The position numbers were made by a program, and so were the translations under genes. A stretch of 64,000 nt of DNA, from the NCBI GenBank assembly GCA_016722445.1, contig JADKIZ010000006.1:186001-250000 (forward strand), written 5' to 3'. Of this stretch, positions 53,303 to 63,771 are shown piece by piece. Origin of the DNA: Flavobacteriales bacterium. Lineage in GTDB: Bacteria > Bacteroidota > Bacteroidia > Flavobacteriales_D > Sanyastnellaceae. The notes under the pieces were generated by a model. That model worked only from the letters and a program-made list of their open reading frames with translations, was not told the DNA's origin and did not search any database. Every line of letters starts with the position of its first letter. Within the stretch, counting starts at the first letter, position 1.

Positions 53303-55747
53303 ATGAATTACACCATTCAGCAGATTGCCGGAATCGTTGGGGGAGAGCTGGTTAAGCACGAGGATTCAGGTCTTGTGCATCGCGTGCTGCTCGATAGCCG
53401 AAAAATTATTCAGCCCAGAGAAGCATTATTTATTGCCATCAAAGGAGAAAGGCACGATGGCCATCGTTTTATCCAGGAATTGTACGATGCTGGTGTCCGC
53501 AATTTTATGGTCGAGTCGGTACCTGATGGAAAATTTGCGGGCGCATCTTTTGTTCAGGTAAAAAATGCGACCCATGCATTTCAGATTCTAGCCGCTCAGC
53601 ATCGAGCTTCATTTCACATTCCTGTTATTGGTATTACCGGAAGTAATGGTAAGACCATTGTGAAGGAATGGCTGAATACGTTGTTGTCCGACGAATATCA
53701 TATCGTACGAAGTCCCAAGAGCTATAACTCTCAAATTGGTGTTCCTCTTTCTGTCTGGAATATGGATGAATCCCACCAGCTTGGCATTTTTGAAGCAGGA
53801 ATTTCACAACCTGGAGAAATGGAAAATCTCGCCAAGGTGATACAACCGACCATCGGAATTTTTACATCTATTGGAACTGCTCACAGTGAAAATTTCCTCA
53901 GCCGCAGACAATTGATTGGCGAGAAGCTAAACCTATTTGCGAAAACAGATATCCTGATTTGTCCTGAAGACTCGGACCTTATGCAAGTGGTGCTGCCGTG
54001 GCTTCCACTCAAACAAATTGTTTTTATACCTGACCTGTGGAGCAATCGCACCGCATCACACCACCACCACACTTTTGTGAATGTTAAGTGGCGTGAAAAA
54101 GAATGGCCATTTGAAATACCATTCACAGACCGTGCGTCTGTTGAAAATGCGATCACCTGTATCTACACCATGTTGGTGATGGAATATTCACCTGAGGAAA
54201 TTCAAATGCGTCTGGGCAGGTTGAGTCCACTCGAAATGAGGCTTCAGCTGATCGATGGTGAAAATGATTGCATCATTGTGAACGACGCTTATAGCAATGA
54301 TTTGCATTCGTTGGAAATTGCCCTGGATTTTCTGCAGCAACATTCACGGAATCATGAGAAGGTTGTGATTTTATCGGATCTGTTTCAGACGGGCCTCAAC
54401 GACAAAGAACTTCATGAAAAAATTTCGAATTTGTTATTGGAAAAAAACATCTCTTCCTTTATCGGAATTGGAAAAGGGATGATGAAGAATACTTCATTTT
54501 ATCCAGAACAGTCAAAATTTTTCGAAAGCACTGAAGCGTTTTTACAGGAAAAGGAAAACATGTCGTTTGTTCATTCGGCGGTTTTGGTAAAGGGTGCGCG
54601 TGATTTTCGTTTTGAAAGAATTGCGAACGCCATGCAGGAAAAAACGCATGACACGATACTTGAAATTAATCTCAGCGCCATTGCTCATAACCTGAATTAT
54701 TTCCGAAGTAAATTGAAACCAGGCACCCGAATGATGGTGATGGTGAAAGCTTTTGGTTATGGAAGTGGATCTCATGAAGTGGCTTCTCTGCTTGAATATC
54801 ACAAAGTAGATTATCTCGCTGTTGCCTATACGGATGAAGGTGTGGAGTTGCGTAAAGCGGGAATTTCTCTTCCCATTATGGTGATGAATCCAGAGCGGAG
54901 TAGTTTGCCTACATTGATACGTTACAAACTTGAACCGGAAATATATAGTTTTCGAACACTTGAAAATTTTGTACATGCTCTACATGCAACAGACGCTGTG
55001 GCGCCCTATTCCATTCACCTCAAGCTCGACACAGGAGTGCATCGGCTTGGATTCGAAATCGGTGAAATAGATCGTTTGGCAGAAGTGATTTTGTCGCGAC
55101 CTGATTTGAAAATTGCCTCCGTATTCACGCATTTGGCCGGAACGGATGAATCCAAACACGATGATTTTACGAAACTTCAACTTGAACGTTTTGATGACGC
55201 CATTATGTTGCTGGAAAAAAAGACCAAACAGAAATTTCTCAAACATGCTTTGAATACTGGCGGCATCGAAAGATTCGCCGGACGAGGTGATGATATGGTG
55301 CGTCTGGGAGTTGGTTTGTACGGCGTTTCTGCAAGTGGAATAGATCAACCACATCTGCAATCTGTGAGCACCATGAAGACCGTCATTTCACAGATTCGCA
55401 ACATTCCTGCTGGAGATAGTATCGGATATTCCCGAAATTATGTTGCGGCAAAAAATATGCAGATCGCTACCATTCCTGTTGGCTATGCAGATGGCTTGAG
55501 AAGAAAAATGAGCAACGGGGTAGGTCATGTGATGATCAATGGAAAACGGGCACCCATCACCGGTAACGTGTGTATGGATATGACCATGGTCGACATCACC
55601 GGCATTGAATGTGCCGAAGGTGATGAAGTAGAAGTTTTCGGCAAACAGATTTCGCTGACTGAATTTGCAGCCATGAACGGGACCATCGCCTATGAAGTGC
55701 TTACCTCGGTGAGCCAGCGGGTCAAAAGGGTTTACCATCAGGAGTAG
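53303..55747 (+). CDS. Bifunctional MurF ligase / alanine racemase fusion
   Basis: 814 residues. The N-terminal half (about 1-445) is a MurF-type UDP-MurNAc-tripeptide:D-Ala-D-Ala ligase: ATP loop VIGITGSNGKTIVKEW, then SPKSYNSQIGVPLSVWN, GIFEAGISQPGEM, and NDAYSNDLHSLEIALDFL. The C-terminal half (about 450-814) is an alanine racemase: LEINLSAIAHNLNYFRSKL, PLP lysine in MVMVKAFGYGSGS, LDTGVHRLGFE, the catalytic tyrosine in SIGYSRNYVAAK, and GNVCMDMTMVD. The fusion couples D-Ala supply to its use and is known from Bacteroidota. Both active sites look intact. Confidence 0.95.
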   Translation: MNYTIQQIAGIVGGELVKHEDSGLVHRVLLDSRKIIQPREALFIAIKGERHDGHRFIQELYDAGVRNFMVESVPDGKFAGASFVQVKNATHAFQILAAQHRASFHIPVIGITGSNGKTIVKEWLNTLLSDEYHIVRSPKSYNSQIGVPLSVWNMDESHQLGIFEAGISQPGEMENLAKVIQPTIGIFTSIGTAHSENFLSRRQLIGEKLNLFAKTDILICPEDSDLMQVVLPWLPLKQIVFIPDLWSNRTASHHHHTFVNVKWREKEWPFEIPFTDRASVENAITCIYTMLVMEYSPEEIQMRLGRLSPLEMRLQLIDGENDCIIVNDAYSNDLHSLEIALDFLQQHSRNHEKVVILSDLFQTGLNDKELHEKISNLLLEKNISSFIGIGKGMMKNTSFYPEQSKFFESTEAFLQEKENMSFVHSAVLVKGARDFRFERIANAMQEKTHDTILEINLSAIAHNLNYFRSKLKPGTRMMVMVKAFGYGSGSHEVASLLEYHKVDYLAVAYTDEGVELRKAGISLPIMVMNPERSSLPTLIRYKLEPEIYSFRTLENFVHALHATDAVAPYSIHLKLDTGVHRLGFEIGEIDRLAEVILSRPDLKIASVFTHLAGTDESKHDDFTKLQLERFDDAIMLLEKKTKQKFLKHALNTGGIERFAGRGDDMVRLGVGLYGVSASGIDQPHLQSVSTMKTVISQIRNIPAGDSIGYSRNYVAAKNMQIATIPVGYADGLRRKMSNGVGHVMINGKRAPITGNVCMDMTMVDITGIECAEGDEVEVFGKQISLTEFAAMNGTIAYEVLTSVSQRVKRVYHQE

Positions 55748-55815
55748 GGTATACAGAGTCATCGAAGTAGTGTATCTGTACTTTTGAAGAATATTTGAAC
55801 TGAATACTTATTGGC

Positions 55816-58448
55816 ATGAAAAAATATTTGCTCACAGTTGTTTCATCATTGGTTTTCTTTTTTGCGTTTTCGCAGAAACCGGCAACTGTACTTGGTGAAG
55901 TTTTGATTCGTTTTGAGAAGGATTATGACGTGAATGAATTTTCTACCATCGTTGAAAGGGAATTGGGGATTATTCCGAAGTTGGCACTCCGCCAATGTAT
56001 CAGTGACTACATGGACATTTGGCTTTGCAGTTTTGATGAATCTTCCATCGAAAAATATTCGTTAATTGAAGAGCTAAAACAATTACCAGGAGTAGTTACG
56101 GCACAAGCCAATCACATTCTCACTGAACGTATCATACCTGATGACCCTTTCTTCAATCAACAATGGCATCATCAACAAGCGGAAGACCATGACATCGATA
56201 GTGATTTAGCCTGGGACATCACCACTGGAGGATCAACAGTTACCGGCGATGAGATCGTTGTGTGCGTTGTAGAATTAGGTGGCGCAATGTGGGTGTTGCG
56301 GACATTGCCGATAATCATTGGGTGAATGAACATGAAATAGCCAGCAACGGAATAGATGATGATGGCAATGGTTATGTGGATGATTATGATGGCTGGAATA
56401 TTTCTTCCATGAGTGATAACATCAGCAATGGTGATCATGGAACCCGCGTCTGTAGCATGATAGGTGCAAAAGGAAATAATACCACAGGTGTTACCGGGGT
56501 AAACTGGAATGTAAAAATGATGATGGTGGAAATAGGCGGAGTGAGTGAAGCCAACGCCATTGCAGGATATAACTATCCACTTAAAATGCGACAGTTGTAC
56601 AATGAGTCCAATGGAACATTAGGTGCATTCGTCGTTGCGACCAACAGCAGCTGGGGCACCGATAATGGTCAACCTGCCAATGCGCCTCTTTGGTGTGCGA
56701 TGTACGACTCATTGGGAGTTCATGGAGTACTGAGTTGCGGATCGACAACGAACAGCAATGCCAATGTAGACATAGTTGGGGATCTGCCAACAGCTTGTCC
56801 AAGTGAGTTTCTTATTTCCGTTGGTCGCACAAACAATCAGGATGTAAGGGCTTCTGGCGGATATGGGTTAACCACGATCGATCTGATGGCGCCAGGCGAT
56901 CAAGTTTATCTTGCGAACAATACGACTTACGGTACTACAACTGGTACATCTTTTTCAGGGCCGTGTGTTGCCGGGTCTATTGCTCTTCTCTATTCAGCGC
57001 CTTGTAATTCACTTTCTCAAATTGCAACGGAGGATCCAATTACAGCGGCTCAAATGATTCGTGATTACATCTTCAATGGAGTAGATCAAATTGATCAGCT
57101 ATTGGATGAAACGGTCACTGGAGGTCGCTTGAACGTGAACAACAGTCTGCTGATGTTGATGGATGATTGTGATAACGGTTCATGCATTGCTCCTTTCGGA
57201 TTCAACTACAATCAAACCACCGGAACCCTCGACTATACCATTACCTGGGATGCTGTGCAGGGTCAGAATAGCTTTGAAGTACAATACCGTATTGTTGGTT
57301 CACCGGATTGGATCATCGTTGATGGCGGCGTATCAGAAGCAAGTTGCACTTTATCTGAACTGCAATCCTGCACCGATTATGAATTGCAGGTCATGAGTGA
57401 ATGTGGAAAATCGATCAGCGATTGGTCGGAGTCTTTTTTCTGGACCACTGATGGTTGTTGTATTCACCCAGATATCATTTCACAATTGTCTTTCACGGAT
57501 TCAACCATTACGTTGCAATGGAATGAAGTATTGGCCACTGATCAATATGATGTGCTTTTTACTTCGTCGAGCGGAACAGAAGTTCAATTTAATGATATCA
57601 CAAACACAGAATTTGAATTTACCGGTCTTGAAAATTGCACCGAATACACGGTCAACATTTTTTCCGGATGTTCAGATGGGTCACTCAGTCCTGTCGACTT
57701 CATTGTTCACACTCCTGGTTGTGATGATTGCCAAGATTTGACGTATTGCACGGTAAGTGCGGGATCCACCTACGAATACATTGCTCAGGTGCAATTGGGC
57801 AATATCAATCGAAGCTCAGAATCAGATGGTGGTTATATACTGGTGGAGGACATGACAACAATTCTCTCAGCAAATACGACACATCAGATTTCTTGTACAC
57901 CTGGATATCCTTCAAGTCAATTCAATGAAAATTTCATGGTATGGATAGACTACAATTCTGATGGTGATTTTGATGAGCTGGATGAATTGGTTTTTGATGC
58001 ACCGAATTCGACAACAACGACCATCAGTGGTGAATTCACTGTTCCGAATTATGTTCAGGAAGGCATTGTAAGAATGCGGGTAGCCATGCGGTATACAACA
58101 GGCAATGATCCTGTAGAACCAACGAAGTGCGGGTCATGGACCTATGGTGAAATTGAAGATTATTGTGTGATGCTCTCACAAACAGTTGGAGTGAATGAGT
58201 ATGTCGCTACATCAATTTCGTTGATCTACCCCAATCCGGCAGATGCTACATTTCAAATTTTATTTCCTTCATCATTGATCAATGAACAAGGAACGCTGAA
58301 TGTTTACAGTGTCGATGGTAAGTTCATCAATTCTTTGAATTGTGTGAGCGGTCAGCTGTTCGATTGTTCACCTTGGCCCTCGGGCATTTATCATGTGTCG
58401 TTGCGAGTTGGCGATCATATGACACACAGCAGACTTGTGGTGAAATGA
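55816..58448 (+). CDS. Secreted S8 (subtilisin-like) peptidase with GEVED and T9SS domains, one frameshift
   Basis: Two frames on the plus strand make a protein of about 877 residues. The first (signal peptide LLTVVSSLVFFFAFSQ, inhibitor-like region, GDEIVVCVVELGGA) ends at 56325. The second runs from NVGVADIADNHWVNEHE onward; one A is missing near 56286 (GCAATG for GCAAATG). The second frame carries catalytic His in NGDHGTRVCSMIGAKG and Ser in GTTTGTSFSGPCVAGS. At the usual Asp the residue reads Glu (CVVELGG). After the catalytic domain come two fibronectin III-like modules, a GEVED-type domain (WIDYNSDGDFDELDELVF, YGEIEDYC) and a type A sorting domain (SLIYPNPADATFQILFP). Confidence 0.85.
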
Positions 58449-59395
58449 TGAATGAGGATAGTGATATCATTCATTTACAACATGCCATCAATCAACGGGT
58501 GGAACATCCGTTGTTGAATTCCAGGGAAATTATTTTGGACATCAAACGTTGCGATTTGCTTCATCCTGAAGTGAACGGCAATAAGTGGTACAAACTGAAG
58601 TACAATATTGAACAAGCAAAATCAGAAGGCCATGATACGATCTTGACCTTTGGCGGTCCATACAGCAATCACATTCATGCAACTGCAGCAGCAGGTAAAA
58701 TATTCGGATTAAAAACCATCGGCATCATAAGGGGAGAAGAACCACCGCAGTGGAGTGAGACGCTGCGTGATGCGAAGGTTTGTGGAATGCAGTTGGAGTT
58801 TATTACCCGGATGGCCTATGCAGAAAAGGCCACGGAAGATTTTAAAGGATGGCTCCATGAAGTTTATGGTTCCTTTCATCTTGTGCCCGAAGGAGGTTCC
58901 AATTTCCATGGGATAAATGGATGTATGGAAATTCTAACCGACGATGACAAAAAATTTTATGATGTGGTTTGTTGTGCGTGTGGTACAGGAGCAACCATGA
59001 GTGGAATCACCATGAGTCTCACGGGCGACCAACGGATAGTTGGTTTTCCAGTTTTTAAGGATGGAGAATTTATGAGGGAAGAAGTGAGGAGACATCTGGA
59101 GTATTTTTTAATGGATAAAAATGCTGCCGATGAAATGATGCAGGCCTGTGATTTTATCACGCGATTTCATTTTGGTGGTTATGCCAAATGGAATGATGAA
59201 TTGATCACATTCATGCAACAATTTCGTGTTTTGCACAAGATACCCTTGGATCAGGTGTATACCGGAAAATTGATGTATGGCGTTATGAAGTTGATCGAAG
59301 AATCTTATTGGAAGCCCCAAACCAAAGTCCTGGTCATTCATAGTGGTGGGCTTCAAGGTAGAATTCCGGAATTGTTGCGAAACGATTTGGCCTGA
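58445..59395 (+). CDS. D-cysteine desulfhydrase / ACC deaminase-like PLP enzyme
   Basis: 316 residues starting at ATG 58445, which overlaps the peptidase stop by four bases; ATG 58448 also fits. Fold-type II PLP enzyme with lysine in LHPEVNGNKWYKLKYNIEQA, phosphate/carboxylate loops TFGGPYSNHIHATAAAG, CACGTGATMSGITMSL and VIHSGGLQGRIPEL. The sequence group includes D-cysteine desulfhydrase and 1-aminocyclopropane-1-carboxylate deaminase; the two cannot be separated here without comparing the active-site residues. A strong terminator follows at 59510. Confidence 0.9.
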   Translation: MMNEDSDIIHLQHAINQRVEHPLLNSREIILDIKRCDLLHPEVNGNKWYKLKYNIEQAKSEGHDTILTFGGPYSNHIHATAAAGKIFGLKTIGIIRGEEPPQWSETLRDAKVCGMQLEFITRMAYAEKATEDFKGWLHEVYGSFHLVPEGGSNFHGINGCMEILTDDDKKFYDVVCCACGTGATMSGITMSLTGDQRIVGFPVFKDGEFMREEVRRHLEYFLMDKNAADEMMQACDFITRFHFGGYAKWNDELITFMQQFRVLHKIPLDQVYTGKLMYGVMKLIEESYWKPQTKVLVIHSGGLQGRIPELLRNDLA

Positions 59396-59509
59396 AGATT
59401 TTCAAGGAATATCTGCGATCTCTTTGTTCTACCAACAACTGTTTAGATGATTTTCTTGAATCGATGGACTCTGAAAGTAAATTGTCATCTACAAATCCAA
59501 ATTGAAGCA

Positions 59510-59545
59510 AAAAAAATTCCGCGACCGTTGCCGCGGAATTTTTTT
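59510..59545. terminator. Strong bidirectional intrinsic terminator
   Basis: A perfect 14-base stem (AAAAAAATTCCGCG and complement) with ACCGTTGC loop. It separates the converging deaminase-like gene and the LytM operon, but is about 180 bases from the latter. Confidence 0.9.
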
Positions 59546-59722
59546 CCCTTGGAAGTCCATACACTTCAAAGGATACACTTTGTTCTAGCCCTTGTTTCCT
59601 TCGTATGGAGGAATTACCCTAACGAGGATGATAGAGCGAATGAAATGCGGGTTAAATACGTATACAATTTTTTGGGATGAAATTCCATATGATGTTGTCG
59701 AACTACAAACCTAGCGGGATGA

Positions 59723-61045
59723 TTATTTTTTCTTCATCCACATTTCTGGGTTTTGTGCACTTCCGCCTTCGCTACCCACTTTCCAAACTTCGAAGTGTAA
59801 CGTGTGCTCTTCTCCGTCAAACATCACTGTTCCGATTTTTTGTCGTGTGTTCACTTTATCACCCACTTTAACAACAACATCAGATAGACCTGAATAGACT
59901 GTTTTATATGAGCCATGTGTGATGATAATGTTCTGTCCGGCACCGGGAATGGAAAACACAGATGAAACTGTTCCTCCGAAAACAGCATTCGCTGATGCGT
60001 TTTTCTCCGTGGTAAAGTCTACACCATTGTTATTTACAGTGACTTGGTCCAGCGATGGATGTTGGTGTTTACCAAAATGAGAGGTAATCACACCTGCACT
60101 GATGGGCCAGGGGAGAAGGCCTTTGTTTTTTTCAAAGTCAGTGTTGATCAAGACCGTTTCCGGCGCAAGTTCCAGTTTGGTGCTTTTCGATGTTGATGAT
60201 GTTGCTGCAGTACTGGTTGTCGTTGTTTTGTTGGCCGCGGCATTTTTCTTGCGTTCTTCTTCCTTTCTCACATTTTCCTTTCGGATTTCTTCGGCAATGA
60301 TTTCTTGAATTTTGGAGGTCAGTCGGTCGCGATCCGCTTTTTGTTTTTTCTGTTGATCCCTGAGTTTGTTTTCTTCACTCTTCAACTCAGTGAGTTTTTT
60401 CTGTTGTTCTACTTTATTGGCCTCCATCTCTTGTTTCTCTTGGGCCTTTTTTTCTGCGAGTGTCAACTTATTGGTTTTGCTTTGTTCAAGTTGACTCACA
60501 TTGATGGTGATTTCCTGTTGTTTATCTGAAATGAGGTTGGCTTGTTTTTTTCGCACTTCCGCATATCGTTGAGTCATCTTCATGCGTTTATATGCTTGAT
60601 AAAAATTTTCAGAAGAAAATACATACATCAATTTATCGTAACTACTGCGGTTGCGATAGGCTTGATAAATCATTTTGCCATATTCTTCTTTCATCGAACT
60701 TACTTGTTGGCCGAGCGTTTCGATGTCTTTGTTTTTCACTTCTATCTCACCATCGATTTCAGAAATGTCATGGTTGATATTGGCCAATAATTTTTCGCGA
60801 TAAGCCAATTGTTCATTGAGCATCTGCACCTGGCTTGTAGTCGATTTCTGTTGTTTCTCAGATTCCTTCAGGAGCTTTTTTGTCATCTCAATTTGCTCAT
60901 TCAATTCATCGCGCTGTTTCTGAAGTTGTTTTTTGGTTTGAGAAAAGGAGTCACTGGATGTCCCCAGGACAAGGGCCAAAGTAGTTGCAATCACCAAACC
61001 AATCAGAGTGAATTGACGCAGAGAAATATGAAAGTTTGATTTCAT
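59723..61045 (-). CDS. EnvC-like murein hydrolase activator (degenerate LytM/M23)
   Basis: 440 residues from ATG 61045. Signal peptide/anchor ITLIGLVIATTLALVLG-like, then a long coiled coil (about residues 40-260, KQLQKQRDELNEQIEMTKKL and similar) and an AT/S-rich linker. The C-terminal LytM domain (ITSHFGKHQHPSLDQV, NNNGVDFTTEKNA, IIITHGSYKTVYSGLSDVVV, HTLHFEVWKVG) lacks two usual zinc/catalytic histidines: HxGxD is NNGVD and HLHFE is TLHFE. It therefore should activate amidases, as EnvC does, rather than cut itself. It is the last gene of the operon with DUF4292 and TPR lipoproteins. Confidence 0.9.
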   Translation of the reverse strand: MKSNFHISLRQFTLIGLVIATTLALVLGTSSDSFSQTKKQLQKQRDELNEQIEMTKKLLKESEKQQKSTTSQVQMLNEQLAYREKLLANINHDISEIDGEIEVKNKDIETLGQQVSSMKEEYGKMIYQAYRNRSSYDKLMYVFSSENFYQAYKRMKMTQRYAEVRKKQANLISDKQQEITINVSQLEQSKTNKLTLAEKKAQEKQEMEANKVEQQKKLTELKSEENKLRDQQKKQKADRDRLTSKIQEIIAEEIRKENVRKEEERKKNAAANKTTTTSTAATSSTSKSTKLELAPETVLINTDFEKNKGLLPWPISAGVITSHFGKHQHPSLDQVTVNNNGVDFTTEKNASANAVFGGTVSSVFSIPGAGQNIIITHGSYKTVYSGLSDVVVKVGDKVNTRQKIGTVMFDGEEHTLHFEVWKVGSEGGSAQNPEMWMKKK

Positions 61046-61046
61046 T

Positions 61047-61988
61047 TTACAGTGAATCTTTTCGGATGTAGTCTTCAGGTATTTCAAAAGGAAAATCATA
61101 AGGTTTGCCTGTACTGATTTTCGTAATTTCAAAATTCAGTTCTTGTTGTGCTGATGGATTATTCAATATCAAACGACATTGTGAAGGATATATTTGATCT
61201 TCATTCAACTGGAATTCTGAGTAATGCAATTCCATTGTCCTTTGTTTGATGAGATCGTTGAATACCGATTTTATGAGTCGGAAATGTTCCGGTTCAACCC
61301 AATAACGCGAGATGATCATACCATCTTCTTCATCTACTCTTTTGAGTGTGCGTTGATATCTCGGATCATTGGGGTTTACCACAATGGTATCGTCTTCAAG
61401 TCTGCGATCATCCACCCCAACCACGCGTCTTACACGTCGCTTGTATTTTGAAATGAGCAGGTAAGATTCATTTTCTGTTTCACTGCGAAATCTTCCTTCA
61501 TCTTTTTCCAACCCGATGGCGTTGCCCACAAGTATGTCCTGGAGCATATCGAAATCAAGACCAACACCAATCAGTTTATTGATGTCTTCAAAAGTGCCGA
61601 GGTAATAGAATTTATTTTCTGGAATCTTCGAGAGATATTTCAGACTATCAGGCGTCACCAACATCCGGATCATTTCGATGCCAAGTGCCGGTGTAATCGA
61701 AATCCAGACAGCACTGTCCTTTTTCATTCTGATGGTCGCTTTAAAGCCCTGTGTTTCGCCCATCACCATGTATTCAGCATCTACTTTCATGCCTGCCCAT
61801 TCGAAGTCAAATTTGTTTTCTTCGTAATGTCTGAGCAGAAATCCTGCGGTTCTGTTTCTGAGTGGATCTTTTTTAACGGTGTCCTTTTTGCTTTTGCATG
61901 CAATCAGGAACAAAGCGGCGATCATAAAAGTCAAGAAGACTTTTAAGGAACCTATTGAAGAGGAATTTTGTCTTTCGGCTGTGTACAA
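61047..61988 (-). CDS. DUF4292 lipoprotein
   Basis: 313 residues, starting with TTG at 61988 a few bases after the TPR gene stop; a later in-frame ATG (61925) would leave only a minimal signal. Lipobox ALFLIACKSKKD. The body is the beta-rich DUF4292 fold (KVDAEYMVMGETQGFKATIR, DSAVWISITPALGIEMIRML, SQCRLILNNPSAQQ and a C-terminal FPFEIPEDY), which resembles LolA/LolB-like lipid-binding envelope proteins. Function not established. It lies between the TPR lipoprotein and the EnvC-like gene, an order I know from many Bacteroidota genomes. Confidence 0.88.
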   Translation of the reverse strand: MYTAERQNSSSIGSLKVFLTFMIAALFLIACKSKKDTVKKDPLRNRTAGFLLRHYEENKFDFEWAGMKVDAEYMVMGETQGFKATIRMKKDSAVWISITPALGIEMIRMLVTPDSLKYLSKIPENKFYYLGTFEDINKLIGVGLDFDMLQDILVGNAIGLEKDEGRFRSETENESYLLISKYKRRVRRVVGVDDRRLEDDTIVVNPNDPRYQRTLKRVDEEDGMIISRYWVEPEHFRLIKSVFNDLIKQRTMELHYSEFQLNEDQIYPSQCRLILNNPSAQQELNFEITKISTGKPYDFPFEIPEDYIRKDSL

Positions 61989-61990
61989 AA

Positions 61991-63766
61991 TCAGTCGATT
62001 ATTTTTTGTTGCTGAATTTTTTGCTGAATATTCTTTCCCGCTCCGCCAAACTTCTCAGCTTCTTTCCACTTAAGAACAGCATCTTCAGTTCTACCAAGGC
62101 GGAAGAGCACATCTCCCAGATGTTCGAATAACTCTCCATTTGATTCATCGTGTTCGATGGCGCGTTGAATCCAGGTGAGTGCATCGTTGTATTTTCCTTG
62201 CTGATAAAGAATCCATCCATAGGTGTCTTCGAAAGAAGCAACACCCGGATTTAACTCATTGGAACGGGCCGACATGATGGCCGCTTTGTCGAGTTTCGTT
62301 TTTCTCAACGATAGATAATAAGCGTAATTATTGAGTACATAAACATTTTGCGGATCCAGTTTCAAAGCGGATTCAAACGCGTCATCTGATTTTTCATGTT
62401 GACCCAGATAATGATAACACTCCCCTAATGAGGAATAGAGGCGAAGCAATAAGATGTCATTATCTACCACCAGTTCCTTTCCTAAAGAATAAACTCCTGC
62501 TGCTTTGCTATAGTCATTCAATTTTTGATGTGCTACACCATTGTAGTAGTAGAACTCAGGCATGGTCGGAAAAATGCTGATGGCTTTTTCGCTGTCATTT
62601 GCCATAGATGAAAAGTCCATCAATTCGGACTGGATCAGCAATACCTGTTCCCAGATCAATCTGCGTGATTGATCCAATAACAAGGACTTTTGATATTCCA
62701 ACAAAGCTTCCGCTTTCTTTCCATCGCGGTAGTAAAAATCCCCCGTCATCGCATAAATCACAGCATCATTCGGATGAACTTTTCTCGCAAGGTCCACAAG
62801 CTCATAGGCTTGTGGTAAAAATTCTTTGCGTACATCCGTGAGTTGAAGATAGCGCGCAAGTACTCCAATCTTCAGATCAACTTTTACATCTGAGGATGCA
62901 AATGCAATCTTCAATTCATCGTAAGATTTTTTATCATCTCCTTTGGCTGCGTAGTATTCAGAAAGTTGAAAATGCACCATGCCGTTTCCGGGATCTGATT
63001 TCACCATTTGTTCCAAAGCATATTCAGCTTTTTCCTGGTGACCTATAGATTGATAAAACTGTGCCGCCATTCCCCAGTAGCGTGGCTCTTCGGGATATGC
63101 AGTTGCTAATTTTTCCAATTCAGCGCCTGCTTTATCGTTGTCTTTGAGCTCAAGATAAAGTTGGTGTTTTTGAATGCTCAATTCTTCATAGGGTCCAGTT
63201 TTTTTCTCCAGCACATCATAAGTGGCAATGGCATCCGATTTTTTACCCGCGTAGAGTTGAGCACTGGCCAGTTGATATAAAATATTCGGATCGTCGGGGT
63301 TGAGTTTGGCAACTTCGCGATATGCTTTGATGGCTGCATCATATTTTCCGAGAGCCATTTGGCAATCGCCGTGTAATTGTTGGTACCATGGATTTGTTTT
63401 ATCCAACTCTGCACATTTTTTAGCATGTGTCAAAGCGGATTCCGGAGCATTCTTCTGCTCGAGATCCATTTTACCCAATTCGTAATGAACCGCAGCGCTG
63501 TTGGGTTCAATATTTAAACATTCTTCGAAAATGAGATAGGCTTGCTGAAAATTACCACGGGCTTTTTCCAGTTGTGCCTGAAAGAACTTTTCTTGAAAAC
63601 GGGTATCGATATCAGGTCGAAGCTGATCTGGTTCTACCTCCCCGCTTTCACCCGGTTTGCCATTGTGTGGTTTTCCACCGGAAGTGGAGTCTTTGTTTCC
63701 TTTACAGGAAAACAGAAGCACAATGGTTGGTGCAAGGAGGATGCGAAAGAGTTTCAGAGATATCAA
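61991..63766 (-). CDS. Tetratricopeptide-repeat lipoprotein
   Basis: 591 residues. Lipoprotein signal APTIVLLFSC near residue 21, low-complexity linker, then about 14 TPR motifs over most of the length (FFQAQLEKARGNFQQAYLIF, YAAKGDDKKSYDELKIAFA, FESALKLDPQNVYVLNNYAY, WIQRAIEHDESNGELFEHLG). Likely a scaffold in the periplasm. Two genes follow on the same strand with only a few bases between; the nucleotidyltransferase-like gene is upstream by five bases. Confidence 0.9.
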   Translation of the reverse strand: MISLKLFRILLAPTIVLLFSCKGNKDSTSGGKPHNGKPGESGEVEPDQLRPDIDTRFQEKFFQAQLEKARGNFQQAYLIFEECLNIEPNSAAVHYELGKMDLEQKNAPESALTHAKKCAELDKTNPWYQQLHGDCQMALGKYDAAIKAYREVAKLNPDDPNILYQLASAQLYAGKKSDAIATYDVLEKKTGPYEELSIQKHQLYLELKDNDKAGAELEKLATAYPEEPRYWGMAAQFYQSIGHQEKAEYALEQMVKSDPGNGMVHFQLSEYYAAKGDDKKSYDELKIAFASSDVKVDLKIGVLARYLQLTDVRKEFLPQAYELVDLARKVHPNDAVIYAMTGDFYYRDGKKAEALLEYQKSLLLDQSRRLIWEQVLLIQSELMDFSSMANDSEKAISIFPTMPEFYYYNGVAHQKLNDYSKAAGVYSLGKELVVDNDILLLRLYSSLGECYHYLGQHEKSDDAFESALKLDPQNVYVLNNYAYYLSLRKTKLDKAAIMSARSNELNPGVASFEDTYGWILYQQGKYNDALTWIQRAIEHDESNGELFEHLGDVLFRLGRTEDAVLKWKEAEKFGGAGKNIQQKIQQQKIID

Positions 63767-63771
63767 TGCTT

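Noticed and set aside
54040..54075. Histidine-rich stretch ASHHHHTFVN in the MurF half as a metal site
   Set aside because: It is in a loop of a well-preserved MurF domain and is not joined by other metal-type residues.
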